Assembly: GCF_022008365.1 (NCBI RefSeq)
Contig: NZ_JAIRBA010000001.1
Coordinates: forward strand, 165,215-229,214
DNA from: Aequorivita vitellina
GTDB lineage: Bacteria; Bacteroidota; Bacteroidia; Flavobacteriales; Flavobacteriaceae
Direction: 5' to 3'
DNA length: 64,000 bases
Shown: positions 26,401 through 37,095 of the stretch, in pieces
Numbering within the stretch: the first letter of the stretch is position 1
Layout: every line of letters begins with the position of its first letter
The notes under the pieces: model-generated
Told to the model about the DNA's origin: nothing
What the model saw: only the letters and a program-made list of their open reading frames with translations
Database searches by the model: none
Program-made: the position numbers and the translations under genes

Positions 26401-26889
26401 ATGTACACAAAACAGTTTGAAATACGCTGGAGCGATATTGATGCCAATCGACATTTGCGCAACAGTGCCTATATAGATTATATGAGTCATACCCGGATGT
26501 CGTTTTTATTGGAATGTGGGATGACCCAAAAAAGCCTTGCTGAACATAATTTAGGGCCGGTTGCATTTTACGAACATATGTATTATTTCCGTGAATTTTT
26601 TCCCGGAAAACCAGTAAAGGTTTCACTTCAATTAAAAGGCTTATCGGAAGACGGAATGTATTTTGAATTTCTTCATAATTTTTACGACGAAAACGGCAGA
26701 AACTGCGCCCGTTGCGAAATGATGGGTGGGTGGATTGATTTAATGGACAGGAAACTTGTGGGTCTTCCAAAGGTGTTTTATGACCAATTTAATGCATTGG
26801 ACAAAACAGACGATTTTAGAATTTTAACCAAAGATAATACTCGTAAATACAGTCAGCGTCCGGATGATTTAAATTTAAAATCGGTTTAA
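26401..26889 (+). CDS. Hotdog-fold acyl-CoA thioesterase
   Basis: A 162-residue protein of the 4HBT thioesterase family. RWSDIDANRHLRNSAYIDYM has the Asp-containing active-site motif (D-x-N-x-H) typical of YbgC-like enzymes. The rest matches the single hotdog fold (EHMYYFREFFPGKPVKVSLQLKG). It hydrolyses acyl-CoA thioesters in the cytosol; chain preference is unknown. Its stop codon overlaps the stop of the convergent EamA gene by four bases. Confidence 0.88.
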   Translation: MYTKQFEIRWSDIDANRHLRNSAYIDYMSHTRMSFLLECGMTQKSLAEHNLGPVAFYEHMYYFREFFPGKPVKVSLQLKGLSEDGMYFEFLHNFYDENGRNCARCEMMGGWIDLMDRKLVGLPKVFYDQFNALDKTDDFRILTKDNTRKYSQRPDDLNLKSV

Positions 26890-27788
26890 GGAATAACCAG
26901 AGGTTTTTTCGGCTTTCTGGTTGAAAGATAAACACCCATAAATATTAGGGCAGCAGCCCCCACTCGCAACGCGTTTATGGTATCTGCGCCTACTAATATT
27001 GCAAAGACAGTGGCAACCACAGGCTGCAGATAAATAAATACACCAACAGTTGATGGGCTTAATTGTTTTAGCGCAAAAATGTTAAACAGATAGGTTAAAA
27101 ATGATGTGGCAACAACTACAAAAACCATTTGCATTATTTCGGAAGTAGTGAGTTGCAACCATTCTACTTGAATGAATTCAGAATACCCTACGGGAAGGTT
27201 TATACAGAATGCGATGAGGAAGAAATATTTCAATAAGGTGATGGCTTTGTATTTTGAAACCAGTGGTTTTACTAAAATTAAGTAGAAAGAATAGGAGATT
27301 GCGTTTAGTACAAATAGCAAATTTCCCAAAGGAATATTAGGCGCGTTGCTTTGCGATTTTTCTTGAAATAGAATTAAAACCAGCGCTCCCGAAAGCCCGA
27401 AGATAATTCCTAAAGTTTTAATTAAAGTTATACGTTCGCGTAGAATTAATGCTGTTAGCAACAGTAATAAAACTGGGGTGATTGTCATTGAAACGGCGCT
27501 GTTAATAGGGGTGGAAAGGCTCAGTCCTTTAAAAAACATAAGCATATTTAATACCATTCCAAAAAGGGCACAGGCTAAAAATCGCCACCAATCTCGAGGT
27601 GCTATTTTTTCAGATTTTGTAAATAAGCTTAAAATCCAAAAGAGAATTGCGGCTCCGCCAACGCGCAAAACAATAAAGCCGAACGGTTGAATAACGTGTG
27701 GCATCAGGCCTTTTGCCACGGTATGATTAATGCCATAAATAAATTCGGTTGCCGTTGCGGCAAGTATGGCAATTAATCTTTTGTCCAT
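26886..27788 (-). CDS. EamA/DMT superfamily transporter
   Basis: A 300-residue protein with ten hydrophobic helices in two EamA repeats. The first repeat includes TEFIYGINHTVAKGLMPHVIQPFGFIVLRVGGAA and the second PLVSKYKAITLLKYFF and STVGVFIYLQPVVATVFAILVGADTINALRVGAAALIFMGVYL. It is probably a metabolite exporter; the substrate is unknown. It follows the ArsC-like gene by two bases. Confidence 0.86.
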   Translation of the reverse strand: MDKRLIAILAATATEFIYGINHTVAKGLMPHVIQPFGFIVLRVGGAAILFWILSLFTKSEKIAPRDWWRFLACALFGMVLNMLMFFKGLSLSTPINSAVSMTITPVLLLLLTALILRERITLIKTLGIIFGLSGALVLILFQEKSQSNAPNIPLGNLLFVLNAISYSFYLILVKPLVSKYKAITLLKYFFLIAFCINLPVGYSEFIQVEWLQLTTSEIMQMVFVVVATSFLTYLFNIFALKQLSPSTVGVFIYLQPVVATVFAILVGADTINALRVGAAALIFMGVYLSTRKPKKPLVIP

Positions 27789-27790
27789 TT

Positions 27791-28147
27791 TTAATTAGAA
27801 TGAATAGATTTTTTAGCAGCAGCAACGGTTTTTGCGCTGCTTCCTATAAAAATCTGATCGTTATTTACTATAACGGGGCGTTTTAAAAAGGTGTAGTGTT
27901 CTAAAATTAAAGATTTGTAATCTTCTTCAAGTAAGTTTTTATCTTTTAGTTTTCGCTCTTGAAAAAGTCTGGCTCTTCTGCTAAACAAATCTTCAAAACT
28001 ATTGGTTAAGTTGAAAAGTTCTTCCAATTCTGCTTCGGTAATGCCTTGCGTTTTAATGTCTTGTTTTATGAATGACGAAGGAATTTCTATTTCATTCATT
28101 ACACGTTTGCAGGTATCGCAGCTGGATAGATAATATACTTTTTGCAT
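27791..28147 (-). CDS. ArsC/Spx-family thioredoxin-fold protein
   Basis: A 118-residue protein starting MQKVYYLSSCDTCKRVM. The CDTC motif near residue 10 is the redox or nucleophile site. The rest is typical of ArsC-like proteins (LEELFNLTNSFEDLFSRRARLF, ILEHYTFLKRPVIVNNDQIFIGSSAKTV), including the KRP region. Without neighbouring ars genes, an arsenate-reductase role is unproven; a YffB/Spx-like role is possible. The TTG start six codons upstream is rejected because a TAACTTTG promoter element covers it. Confidence 0.82.
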   Translation of the reverse strand: MQKVYYLSSCDTCKRVMNEIEIPSSFIKQDIKTQGITEAELEELFNLTNSFEDLFSRRARLFQERKLKDKNLLEEDYKSLILEHYTFLKRPVIVNNDQIFIGSSAKTVAAAKKSIHSN

Positions 28148-28152
28148 AGCGC

Positions 28153-28160
28153 CAAAGTTA
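28153..28160 (-). promoter_or_regulatory. -7 promoter element for the ArsC-like gene, overlapping the upstream stop
   Basis: TAACTTTG on the minus strand ends five bases before the ATG at 28147. Its TA belongs to the stop codon of the DUF3298 gene. Confidence 0.5.
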
Positions 28161-28916
28161 GTCAATACTTAAAAAAGACTCCGCATCTTTTATGGCAATT
28201 TTTAGTTCAATGGGGCCATCGGCATAGCTTGCGATATCGTATTGATTGTAAATAAAAATAAGGCTATCTTGCGTAAAACCAACACTTTCGGGAAGGTAGA
28301 ATTTTTCATTTTTAAACCAAAATTTGGTATCGTTAATACCTTGATCTTCGGCAATTTCCTGTTGCTTTCTAAATTTTTTCTCAGCAAATGCCGTAAATTC
28401 TTTTCGATTATTAAAAAGCGCTGCCGAAGTTAGCTCTTCACCTGTTTGCGGGTTTACATTTAAAAAAGTAGTTGTGCCATAGCCGTGTGCGCCGCCTGTG
28501 TACAGATACTGACGCATTTCAAAACACATATGCTCTTCGGTATTGTAAATTTCATTCACTGAAATTTCAGCAAAATATTCGCCCGCCATATCTGGAAATT
28601 CGGCCTTGTCTGCTTTATAAGCTTCAATAAATTCGGTGGCTGCTTCTTGAATGGTAGTTGCGGTTGGTACCGTGTCTTCACCCAATAAAAGTGAGTTAAA
28701 GATGAAGTTTTTTATTTTCTGATTAATTTTTTCGGAAACAGCTTTATCGCCAAAAACTTCAACATAATTAATTGTTACTTCGGGACATTTGGAGTTTTCG
28801 CAAATTTTAAGTTCCTTTTCGGTAAAACTTTCCGAAGAGATTTCTATGTTTTTTTCCTGGTTGCAACCCACGCAAATTAGCGCAATAAAAACGGCGACCG
28901 TAATTTTGTAATACAT
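28158..28916 (-). CDS. DUF3298 (RsiV-like) lipoprotein
   Basis: A 252-residue protein. The signal peptide MYYKITVAVFIALICVGCNQEK has a VGC lipobox, so it is membrane-anchored. The C-terminal DUF3298 domain has the hallmark YTGGAHGYGTTTFLNVNPQTGEEL near residue 140 and SADGPIELKIA-like end (ASYADGPIELKIAIKDAESFL). Family members include the anti-sigma factor RsiV, which binds lysozyme, but no sigma factor is adjacent here. Possible envelope stress or lysozyme binding is an inference. Confidence 0.82.
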   Translation of the reverse strand: MYYKITVAVFIALICVGCNQEKNIEISSESFTEKELKICENSKCPEVTINYVEVFGDKAVSEKINQKIKNFIFNSLLLGEDTVPTATTIQEAATEFIEAYKADKAEFPDMAGEYFAEISVNEIYNTEEHMCFEMRQYLYTGGAHGYGTTTFLNVNPQTGEELTSAALFNNRKEFTAFAEKKFRKQQEIAEDQGINDTKFWFKNEKFYLPESVGFTQDSLIFIYNQYDIASYADGPIELKIAIKDAESFLSID

Positions 28917-29076
28917 AATGTTAAATAGAATAGATGGTTAGCTTTCACAAATGAAACGCTTACATTTGAAATTCAAAAGTAATAACTTTAAAATCAGCTA
29001 TTGTGAAAGTTATATTAAATGATAAAAATATAGTTTTAATATTGCTGATTGTCACTTTGAAATCTTCGAGAATTAT

Positions 29077-30219
29077 ATGAAATTCAACACTAAAACCATA
29101 CACGGCGGGCAGCAAAATGTAGATCCAGCTTACGGTTCCGTAATGCCTCCAATTTATCAAACCTCAACCTATTCGCAAACCACACCCGGCGGCCACAAAG
29201 GTTTTGAATATTCGCGTAGCGGCAACCCAACGCGGGCTGCTTTGGAACGTGCTTTTGCAAGTATTGAAAACGGTGCATTCGCGCTTGCCTTTGGAAGTGG
29301 TCTCGCCGCAATTGATGCCGTAATGAAACTTTTGAGACCTGGCGATGAGGTAATTTCAACCAACGATCTTTACGGCGGAACGTATCGATTGTTTACAAAG
29401 ATTTTTGAAGGTTTTGGTATTAAATTTCATTTTGTTGGAATGGAAAATGCCGAAAGAATTGAGCAATACATAAACGATAAAACAAAACTGATTTGGGTAG
29501 AAACACCAACTAACCCAATGATGAATATTATAGATATAAAAAAAGCGGCTTCAATTGCCAAAAAACACAACGTATTACTGGCGGTGGACAACACTTTTGC
29601 AACTCCGTATTTACAACAACCGTTAGAAATGGGCGCCGATATAGTGATGCACAGCGCCACAAAATATCTCGGTGGACACAGCGATGTGGTAATGGGCGCT
29701 TTGGTTGTAAAGGATAAAGTACTTGCAGATAGGTTGTATTTTATTCAAAATGCGAGCGGTGCTATTTGTGGGCCGCAGGATTGTTTTTTGGTCTTACGCG
29801 GATTAAAAACGCTCCACGTTCGTATGCAGCGGCATTGCGAAAACGGGAAGGCCATTGCAGAATATTTGGCCGAACATCCGAAGATTGAAAAAGTGTATTG
29901 GCCGGGTTTTGAAAGCCACCCAAATCACGCAATTGCGAAATCACAGATGCACGATTATGGTGGGATGATTTCATTTGTAACCAAAGGAAACAATTACGGA
30001 GAAGCCATAAAAATAGTCGAAAACTTGAAAATTTTCATCTTGGCAGAAAGTCTTGGCGGGGTAGAAAGTCTTGCGGGACATCCTGCTAGTATGACGCACG
30101 CTAGCATTCCGAAAGTGGAGCGTGAAAAAATAGGGGTTGTAGATTCGTTAATTCGTCTTTCCGTGGGCATTGAAGACGCCAAAGATTTAATTGCCGATTT
30201 AAAACAAGCAATCGGGTAG
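29077..30219 (+). CDS. Trans-sulfuration PLP enzyme (cystathionine gamma-synthase/lyase)
   Basis: A 380-residue Cys/Met metabolism PLP enzyme. YSRSGNPTR near residue 45 binds the phosphate from the neighbouring subunit, FGSGLAAID follows, VDNTFATPYLQ holds the PLP aspartate, and SATKYLGGHSDVVMG near residue 193 holds the PLP lysine. SLGGVESLAGHPASMTHASIP near the end binds substrate. The enzyme could be cystathionine gamma-synthase or gamma-lyase; sequence alone does not separate them. It is monocistronic. Confidence 0.9.
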   Translation: MKFNTKTIHGGQQNVDPAYGSVMPPIYQTSTYSQTTPGGHKGFEYSRSGNPTRAALERAFASIENGAFALAFGSGLAAIDAVMKLLRPGDEVISTNDLYGGTYRLFTKIFEGFGIKFHFVGMENAERIEQYINDKTKLIWVETPTNPMMNIIDIKKAASIAKKHNVLLAVDNTFATPYLQQPLEMGADIVMHSATKYLGGHSDVVMGALVVKDKVLADRLYFIQNASGAICGPQDCFLVLRGLKTLHVRMQRHCENGKAIAEYLAEHPKIEKVYWPGFESHPNHAIAKSQMHDYGGMISFVTKGNNYGEAIKIVENLKIFILAESLGGVESLAGHPASMTHASIPKVEREKIGVVDSLIRLSVGIEDAKDLIADLKQAIG

Positions 30220-30220
30220 C

Positions 30221-31021
30221 TTAATTTATGTAGTAAATATACCCCACGTTTAGCCAATAAATCCATTCGTTGGCTTTGTTTTCTGGAACAGGTGTAGAGC
30301 CATTATTTTCAAAAGTGGGATTAAGTCCGTCAACCCAATCTGAAAAGTAAAAATGCCAACGACTGTCGAGCATTAAATCGCTCAAAGGGGACAGTTTGTA
30401 TCTAATACCCACACTCCATACAACAGCCCAAGTTGATGCAGGTTCCTGCTGAAAACCGTTATAATATTTATCTGGTGTAGTAGCGGGGCTATTAAGCTGC
30501 CCTAGAGTAGAAGATACTTCGGGGTCATAGCTTACCCAATGTGCTCCCATACTAATAAAGGGTGCAATTTTATATTGACCGGCGGCAAAATCGCGGATGC
30601 TTAATGGGAAGTATTCAAGTTGAGAACCTACTTCAAAAACAGTGGCTGAGCCGCTCATTGCCCGCAGCTGATCTGCAAAAAGAGAAGTGCGGTCTGGAGC
30701 CACCCATTTCCCGTAATGGTTTAAATTTGTTTGGTGGTAATCAAGTTCTGTCCGTATTTTAAAGTGATCGTTAAAATATACAGCCCGAGTATAACAGTTA
30801 CAATCTGAGCTATATGAAAAATTGATATAATGTATAAGTCCAATTCCAAAACCGACGTTTCCGGCGTTGGTTTCAAAATTATAACGCTCTCCAAAATCTG
30901 AATAGAAAACCACTGGACCGGTAATAACACCCACCTCATGCGAAAACCCAGCCTGACTGAAACTATCTTGTTTAGTAAAAAACAAAAAGAAAAATACCAA
31001 TAAAAACAATTTGGTATTCAT
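30221..31021 (-). CDS. Outer-membrane beta-barrel-like protein of a flavobacterial family
   Basis: A 266-residue protein with a signal peptide (ending DSFSQ). Alternating hydrophobic/aromatic strands such as GFGIGLIHYINFSY, FKIRTELDYHQTNLNHYG, KIAPFISMGAHWVSY and WAVVWSVGIRYKLSP end in YWLNVGYIYYIN, a C-terminal aromatic strand expected of barrels. A CNCY pair near residue 78 is unusual. It resembles the family that PGAP names THC0290_0291 (from memory). The function is unknown. It is divergent from a glutamate dehydrogenase gene. Confidence 0.68.
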   Translation of the reverse strand: MNTKLFLLVFFFLFFTKQDSFSQAGFSHEVGVITGPVVFYSDFGERYNFETNAGNVGFGIGLIHYINFSYSSDCNCYTRAVYFNDHFKIRTELDYHQTNLNHYGKWVAPDRTSLFADQLRAMSGSATVFEVGSQLEYFPLSIRDFAAGQYKIAPFISMGAHWVSYDPEVSSTLGQLNSPATTPDKYYNGFQQEPASTWAVVWSVGIRYKLSPLSDLMLDSRWHFYFSDWVDGLNPTFENNGSTPVPENKANEWIYWLNVGYIYYIN

Positions 31022-31141
31022 TGAGTTGTGGATTTAGATTGAGAAACAACAAATATATAAAAACAAATTTACCATTGAAGTTTTAAAAAGCTATTTGGTT
31101 AATTTGTAAAAAAATTGAGCCACAGTTTTTATCATAACACT

Positions 31142-31149
31142 TATATTTG
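31142..31149 (+). promoter_or_regulatory. -7 promoter element for the first glutamate dehydrogenase, with a long leader
   Basis: TATATTTG with TTG at 31115-31117 (24-base spacer, longer than usual). The predicted leader of about 120 bases contains TTCGCTAAAAG twice (31213-31223 and 31249-31259). Confidence 0.5.
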
Positions 31150-31275
31150 TGCATTCCTTGTGTTATTGTTGATTCCAAATAGGTTTTCAAAATAAATTTT
31201 TTTGAGGACAAATTCGCTAAAAGATTTAAACTTTCACTTCACAGGGAGTTCGCTAAAAGTAAAATAAAATTATAA

Positions 31276-32622
<1,347 letters not shown>

Positions 32623-32644
32623 GTACATCAAATTAAAATAAGGC

Positions 32645-32695
32645 AAAAGCCTTTCCGATTATCTTTTCAATTTGAAAGATATGGAAAGGCTTTTT
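32645..32695 (+). terminator. Rho-independent terminator after gdhA
   Basis: AAAAGCCTTTCC pairs with GGAAAGGCTTTTT, extended by an inner TATCTTT/GAAAGATA stem, with a T-run at the end. Confidence 0.88.
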
Positions 32696-32753
32696 CCATC
32701 AGATACAGCAATAAATAGTATTTTAGCGTGTTAATATTCAAAACCTATTTTTT

Positions 32754-35069
32754 ATGAAGCTGTGGGCAATTGCTTTACTAATTATATTCCCTATTCTGGC
32801 GTGCGCCCAGAATTTTGAAGACCGATGGGTTGGGCATTTTTCATATGTATCTATTAAGGATATTTCGCAGGGCAATAACAATATTTATGTGGGTGCCGAA
32901 AACGCTGTGTTTAGCTATAACCTTTCAACTAAGAAAATAAAAACACTTTCTACCGTTAATGGTTTGTCGGGTAATAAAATAACAACACTTCATTATAGCG
33001 AAGATTATGGTCTGCTTGTAATTGGTTATGAAGATGGATTGATTGAAATAGTAAAAGACGGAGAAGAAAGAGTGCTAAAAGTGGTGGATATTTTAGAAAA
33101 ACAAACCATTCCACCCGATAGAAAACGCATTAATAATTTTACCGAATTTGACGGTAAACTCTACATTGCCACCCAATACGGAATCTCGCTCTACAATATG
33201 GCGAGATTAGAATTTGGCGATACTTATTTTATAGGTGATGGCGGAGGGCAAATAGAAATTGTTCAAACCATTATTAACGAGCCATACATTTTTGCAGCCA
33301 GCTCCACCGATGGAATACGCAGAGCACTTGTAGCAGACGATAATTTAATTGATTATGAAAACTGGACTACAATAGTGGGTGGTGGATACCGAGCTGCAGA
33401 AAAACTTGGCAACGAACTTTACGCGGCTACCCGTTCAAATTCTATCTTGCGTTTCACTTTCAATGGCGCTACTACGGTTGTAAAGAATTTTTCTTCGGAA
33501 GTGGTTAAATTTAGACTCGACGATAACTTATTGACAATTACTACTAAAAATTCCATTCAAGCTTATTCGCAAGGATTTGTTGAAGAAGCTGCTGTAAACA
33601 ATGTGCTAGATTACGATTTGGATTTGCTTTCAGGTTACGGTTTTGAACAGAATTTTTATATAGGAACCAATGAAGACGGCCTGTTAATTGTTCCTTTTGG
33701 CAGTATGCAAGCCGAACAGATTTTACCGAACGGCCCCGAAAGAAATGGTCCGTATTCTATTGATGCTTCTCCAGGACAACTGTGGGTAAACTTTGGTGAA
33801 ATAGACAAAGATTACAATCCGTTTCCGCTTTCGCGTTATGGAATAAGTGTTTTAAAAGATACGCTTTGGACAAATATTTCATACGAAGATTTAAGTTTGG
33901 CAGTGGGCGCAGAACCAACAGATTTGGTAAATGTTACCATAAACCCAAAATTGCCGAATGAAGTTTACATGAGTTCATTTCAAAAAGGGCTATTAAAAAT
34001 TGTTGACGATAGACCCACGATTCTGTACGATGAAACCAATAGCCCGTTGGAAAGAGTTATTATTCCATTGACTGGAGGTGGAACTGCAGATGCTGGAATA
34101 AGAATTTATGGGTCTGATTTTGATCCTCAAGGCAATCTGTGGTTTACTCAAACAAAAGTAGATGAAGGTTTAATAAAACTAACTCCAGGCGGACAATTTC
34201 AAAAAACCGATTTATCGAGTGTTATTACTACAGCGCTCAATGAATTGGCAATAGCCCAATTAGATATAAGTCGCGAGAATTATGTTTTTATGGGTACATA
34301 CAGCAATGGTTTAATAGGATATAATCCAACTACAGATAGACTTAATAAAATTGGCCAAGGACCTGGCAATGGTAATTTACCTTCAGACGCCGTAAGAACA
34401 ATAGCGTTCGATGCTCAAAATAGACTTTGGATAGGCACCTTAAAAGGCTTACGCGTACTTTATAGCCCCGGTAGTTTTTTTGAAGAAGGAACGACCCCAG
34501 ACGCACAAGCAATTATTATACTTGAAGATGGTGTGCCGCAAGAACTTTTATATGAACAGACAATTACAGACATTGAAGTAGACGGCTCTAATAACAAATG
34601 GATTGCTACAACCTCTTCGGGTGTTTTTTACTTGTCTCCAAATGGACAAGAAACATTGCTTCGATTTACGAAAGATAATTCCCCTTTGCCATCTAATAAC
34701 GTGCAAGACATAGCCATTGATCCATTTACGGGGGTGGTTTATTTCGCAACACTTCAGGGGCTCGTGGCTTATAAAGGAACTGCTACCGCTCCAGGTGATA
34801 ATTTGGAAAATTTACACGCCTTTCCAAATCCTGTTCGACCCGGATTTACCGGAAATGTAACCATAGATGGTCTCACTGCTCAAGCCAATGTAAAAATTAC
34901 TGATATTACCGGAAATCTTGTTTTTGAAGAAACTTCGGAAGGGGGAAGTGTGCTGTGGGATACAACCGCTTTTGGAAAGTACAAAGTGCGTTCCGGGGTA
35001 TATTTAGTACTTGTTACCACAGACGATAACCTAGAAACCAAAGTTTCTAAAATAATGATTATCCGCTAA
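32754..35069 (+). CDS. porZ: PorZ-like type IX secretion system protein
   Basis: A 771-residue protein. The signal peptide (ending CAQ) is followed by two beta-propeller regions with two-component-regulator-type propeller motifs (NLWFTQTK, RLWIGTLKGLRVL, KWIATTSSGVFYL). A C-terminal sorting-like domain begins LHAFPNPVRPGFTGNVTIDGL and ends TKVSKIMIIR. The length and order match PorZ, a surface component of the T9SS that in Porphyromonas delivers anionic LPS to the sortase complex. The recO gene overlaps its stop (TAATG), an arrangement I recall from other Bacteroidota. Confidence 0.85.
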   Translation: MKLWAIALLIIFPILACAQNFEDRWVGHFSYVSIKDISQGNNNIYVGAENAVFSYNLSTKKIKTLSTVNGLSGNKITTLHYSEDYGLLVIGYEDGLIEIVKDGEERVLKVVDILEKQTIPPDRKRINNFTEFDGKLYIATQYGISLYNMARLEFGDTYFIGDGGGQIEIVQTIINEPYIFAASSTDGIRRALVADDNLIDYENWTTIVGGGYRAAEKLGNELYAATRSNSILRFTFNGATTVVKNFSSEVVKFRLDDNLLTITTKNSIQAYSQGFVEEAAVNNVLDYDLDLLSGYGFEQNFYIGTNEDGLLIVPFGSMQAEQILPNGPERNGPYSIDASPGQLWVNFGEIDKDYNPFPLSRYGISVLKDTLWTNISYEDLSLAVGAEPTDLVNVTINPKLPNEVYMSSFQKGLLKIVDDRPTILYDETNSPLERVIIPLTGGGTADAGIRIYGSDFDPQGNLWFTQTKVDEGLIKLTPGGQFQKTDLSSVITTALNELAIAQLDISRENYVFMGTYSNGLIGYNPTTDRLNKIGQGPGNGNLPSDAVRTIAFDAQNRLWIGTLKGLRVLYSPGSFFEEGTTPDAQAIIILEDGVPQELLYEQTITDIEVDGSNNKWIATTSSGVFYLSPNGQETLLRFTKDNSPLPSNNVQDIAIDPFTGVVYFATLQGLVAYKGTATAPGDNLENLHAFPNPVRPGFTGNVTIDGLTAQANVKITDITGNLVFEETSEGGSVLWDTTAFGKYKVRSGVYLVLVTTDDNLETKVSKIMIIR

Positions 35070-35788
35070 TGGTCGTTGCTACCAAAGCCATCGTTTTTTC
35101 AGCCATAAAATATTCCGAAGCAGATTTAATTGTGTGTTGTTATACTGAAACTGCAGGCGTAAAAAGCTATTTACTCCGCGGTATCCTAAGATCGAAAAAA
35201 GGAAAATTAAAAGCGTCTTATTTTCAGCCGCTCACGCAACTGGAACTAATTGCAGATCATAAAAACAAAGGCAGTTTAGACTATATTAAAGAAGCTAAAG
35301 TTGCCGTTCCATATCAATCACTGCATACCGATATCGTAAAATCTGGTTTGGTTATGTTTTTGGCCGAAATGCTTAAAAACTGTATTCGCGAAGAAGAACC
35401 GAATACCGAACTTTTTACTTTTATGGAACGGTCTTTTCAATGGTTGGATGAAAATGATGCTGTTGCAAATTTTCATATATTTTTTTTAATGCAACTCAGT
35501 TTGTATTTAGGCTTCTTTCCAGATACTACAAATATTGAAGAAGCATATTTCAATATAATGGAAGGCAATTTTCAAGCTACAAACACTTCCAATTATTGTA
35601 TAGAAGGCGAACGAATTGAAAATTTTAAACTGTTCTTCGAATTAAATTACGACAGTTTAAAAACATTAAAACTCTCCAAAAACCAACGCAAAGATTTACT
35701 TGAATTAGTTTTAACATATTACAGCTTGCACGTGCAAGGTTATCAAAAACCGAAATCATTAGCGGTGCTAAATCAGTTATTTTTGTAA
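35069..35788 (+). CDS. recO: DNA repair protein RecO
   Basis: A 239-residue protein. The N-terminal OB domain has VFSAIKYSEADLIVCCYTETAGVKSYLLRGI, and the helical C-terminal region lacks a clear four-cysteine zinc site, which is common in Bacteroidota. RecO anneals single strands and loads RecA together with RecR. The ATG overlaps the porZ stop by one base, so translation is coupled. Confidence 0.9.
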   Translation: MVVATKAIVFSAIKYSEADLIVCCYTETAGVKSYLLRGILRSKKGKLKASYFQPLTQLELIADHKNKGSLDYIKEAKVAVPYQSLHTDIVKSGLVMFLAEMLKNCIREEEPNTELFTFMERSFQWLDENDAVANFHIFFLMQLSLYLGFFPDTTNIEEAYFNIMEGNFQATNTSNYCIEGERIENFKLFFELNYDSLKTLKLSKNQRKDLLELVLTYYSLHVQGYQKPKSLAVLNQLFL

Positions 35789-35818
35789 AAAATTGTGCTT
35801 TTGAAAGGTAAGCTAAAC

Positions 35819-36397
35819 TTAAAGTGAAAACTGTAAATGCTCATAAACACCATTGCCAAGTTGTTTTTTACCAACACTTTCAAATCCCAAACGCAAATAT
35901 AACTTTTTGGCATTCGGATTTTTAAAATCTACCAACAACCCAATTTTTTCGTGTCCCTCAAGTTTAGCCTGATTTATTGCTGCAGCAATTAGTAGCTTGC
36001 CAATTCCTTTTCCTTGGTGGTTTGGCGATACGCTTAAAGTATCTATATAAACCTCTCCCGGAGTTGTTTCGTCATCAATTTCAATATTGGTAACCTTATA
36101 TTTTTTAGCAATATACGCCATAAATGGGGCTCTGTATTTTGGCAAAAACTCGCCATTATAACAGGTTATTGAACCCATGATTTTATTTCCTTCAGCATAT
36201 ACTAATGTATGCTCAAAACTATACTGGTTGGCGGGTTGCTGAAAGAAGTGTTCAAATAAGGGAAGTGCTTTTTCGGGAGTATCTGTACTGGCAAATGTAC
36301 ACGCCAAATCTTCCATTGCTTGAACAATTAATGGAGCTACTTGCTTGTAATCTTCGGGACGAGCGGGACGAATGTTTGGAAGCGGACTAGTATTCAT
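35819..36397 (-). CDS. GNAT family N-acetyltransferase
   Basis: A 192-residue protein. The acetyl-CoA-binding motif A is clear: VYIDTLSVSPNHQGKGIGKLLIAAAINQAK, with Q-x-x-G-x-G. The C-terminal KKLYLRLGFESVGKKQLG completes the fold. The acceptor is unknown. It is monocistronic and convergent with recO. Confidence 0.88.
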   Translation of the reverse strand: MNTSPLPNIRPARPEDYKQVAPLIVQAMEDLACTFASTDTPEKALPLFEHFFQQPANQYSFEHTLVYAEGNKIMGSITCYNGEFLPKYRAPFMAYIAKKYKVTNIEIDDETTPGEVYIDTLSVSPNHQGKGIGKLLIAAAINQAKLEGHEKIGLLVDFKNPNAKKLYLRLGFESVGKKQLGNGVYEHLQFSL

Positions 36398-36438
36398 TCG
36401 AACAAAAATAGACTAATGATTGCCGATTTTAAAAGACT

Positions 36439-36891
36439 TTATACAATTGTTTCCAATTGCAATGGTGCGGTTTCACTTTTATAAAGTGGGTAAAAGTCCA
36501 TAACATTATCAATGCCATCTAACGAGCACAGAAACGCAACCGCGGCACAAAGACCTTTAAAAGTGGTGTCTTTGGAAGTTGGGTTTTTCGGTTTCGCATT
36601 TTTATAATTTAAAGGCAGTTTATAGCCGCAACCTTTTAAAAAAGCAGCCTCGGTTTTAAGAAGTTCCGAAGGCGAATACCCGTGAAATTTGCGTCCTAAT
36701 TTTTCGTGCACCAGCCCGATATAATTTAGCCGAAACGAGCCGTGGTCGTCGCTGAGGTATTTCCAGCTATCGGTATTGTCGCAAATATTACCCACTGCAC
36801 AATGAATGCAGCACTCGGGATTTAAAGTATTGTTGTGGAAAGCAGTGTACAGCTTGTTTAAAGCTGCATCCAGCCTTTTTGTAGTTTTCAT
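36439..36891 (-). CDS. Conserved cysteine-containing protein of unknown function
   Basis: A 150-residue soluble protein with the cluster CCIHCAVGNICDN near residue 27, two further cysteines near 87 and 114, and a helical C-terminal half. The cysteine spacing could bind zinc or an Fe-S cluster. From memory, similar proteins are sometimes labelled as NqrF, but there is no ferredoxin, FAD or NADH-binding motif, so I do not use that name. Confidence 0.6.
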   Translation of the reverse strand: MKTTKRLDAALNKLYTAFHNNTLNPECCIHCAVGNICDNTDSWKYLSDDHGSFRLNYIGLVHEKLGRKFHGYSPSELLKTEAAFLKGCGYKLPLNYKNAKPKNPTSKDTTFKGLCAAVAFLCSLDGIDNVMDFYPLYKSETAPLQLETIV

Positions 36892-37095
36892 AGTAGCTGT
36901 TCTTTACACCTATGAAATTAATAAATTTAAAAAAGAAAACCATTCGTTTTATAATTTTTTTTGAAAGAACCGAATCTGTGGGGTTACGAATGATTTTCTA
37001 AAAAGCTGTTGTGGAAATTTGACCACGAATACACAAATATTTGTTTTTTAATAATGCGTTTTATTTCAAACTGCTGTATTTCTAAAAATAAATTT

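Noticed and set aside
27791..28147. Calling the ArsC-like gene an arsenate reductase
   Set aside because: No ars operon genes are nearby and related ArsC/Spx proteins have other roles.
36439..36891. Naming this protein as NqrF
   Set aside because: No ferredoxin, FAD or NADH-binding motif is present and it is far too short.
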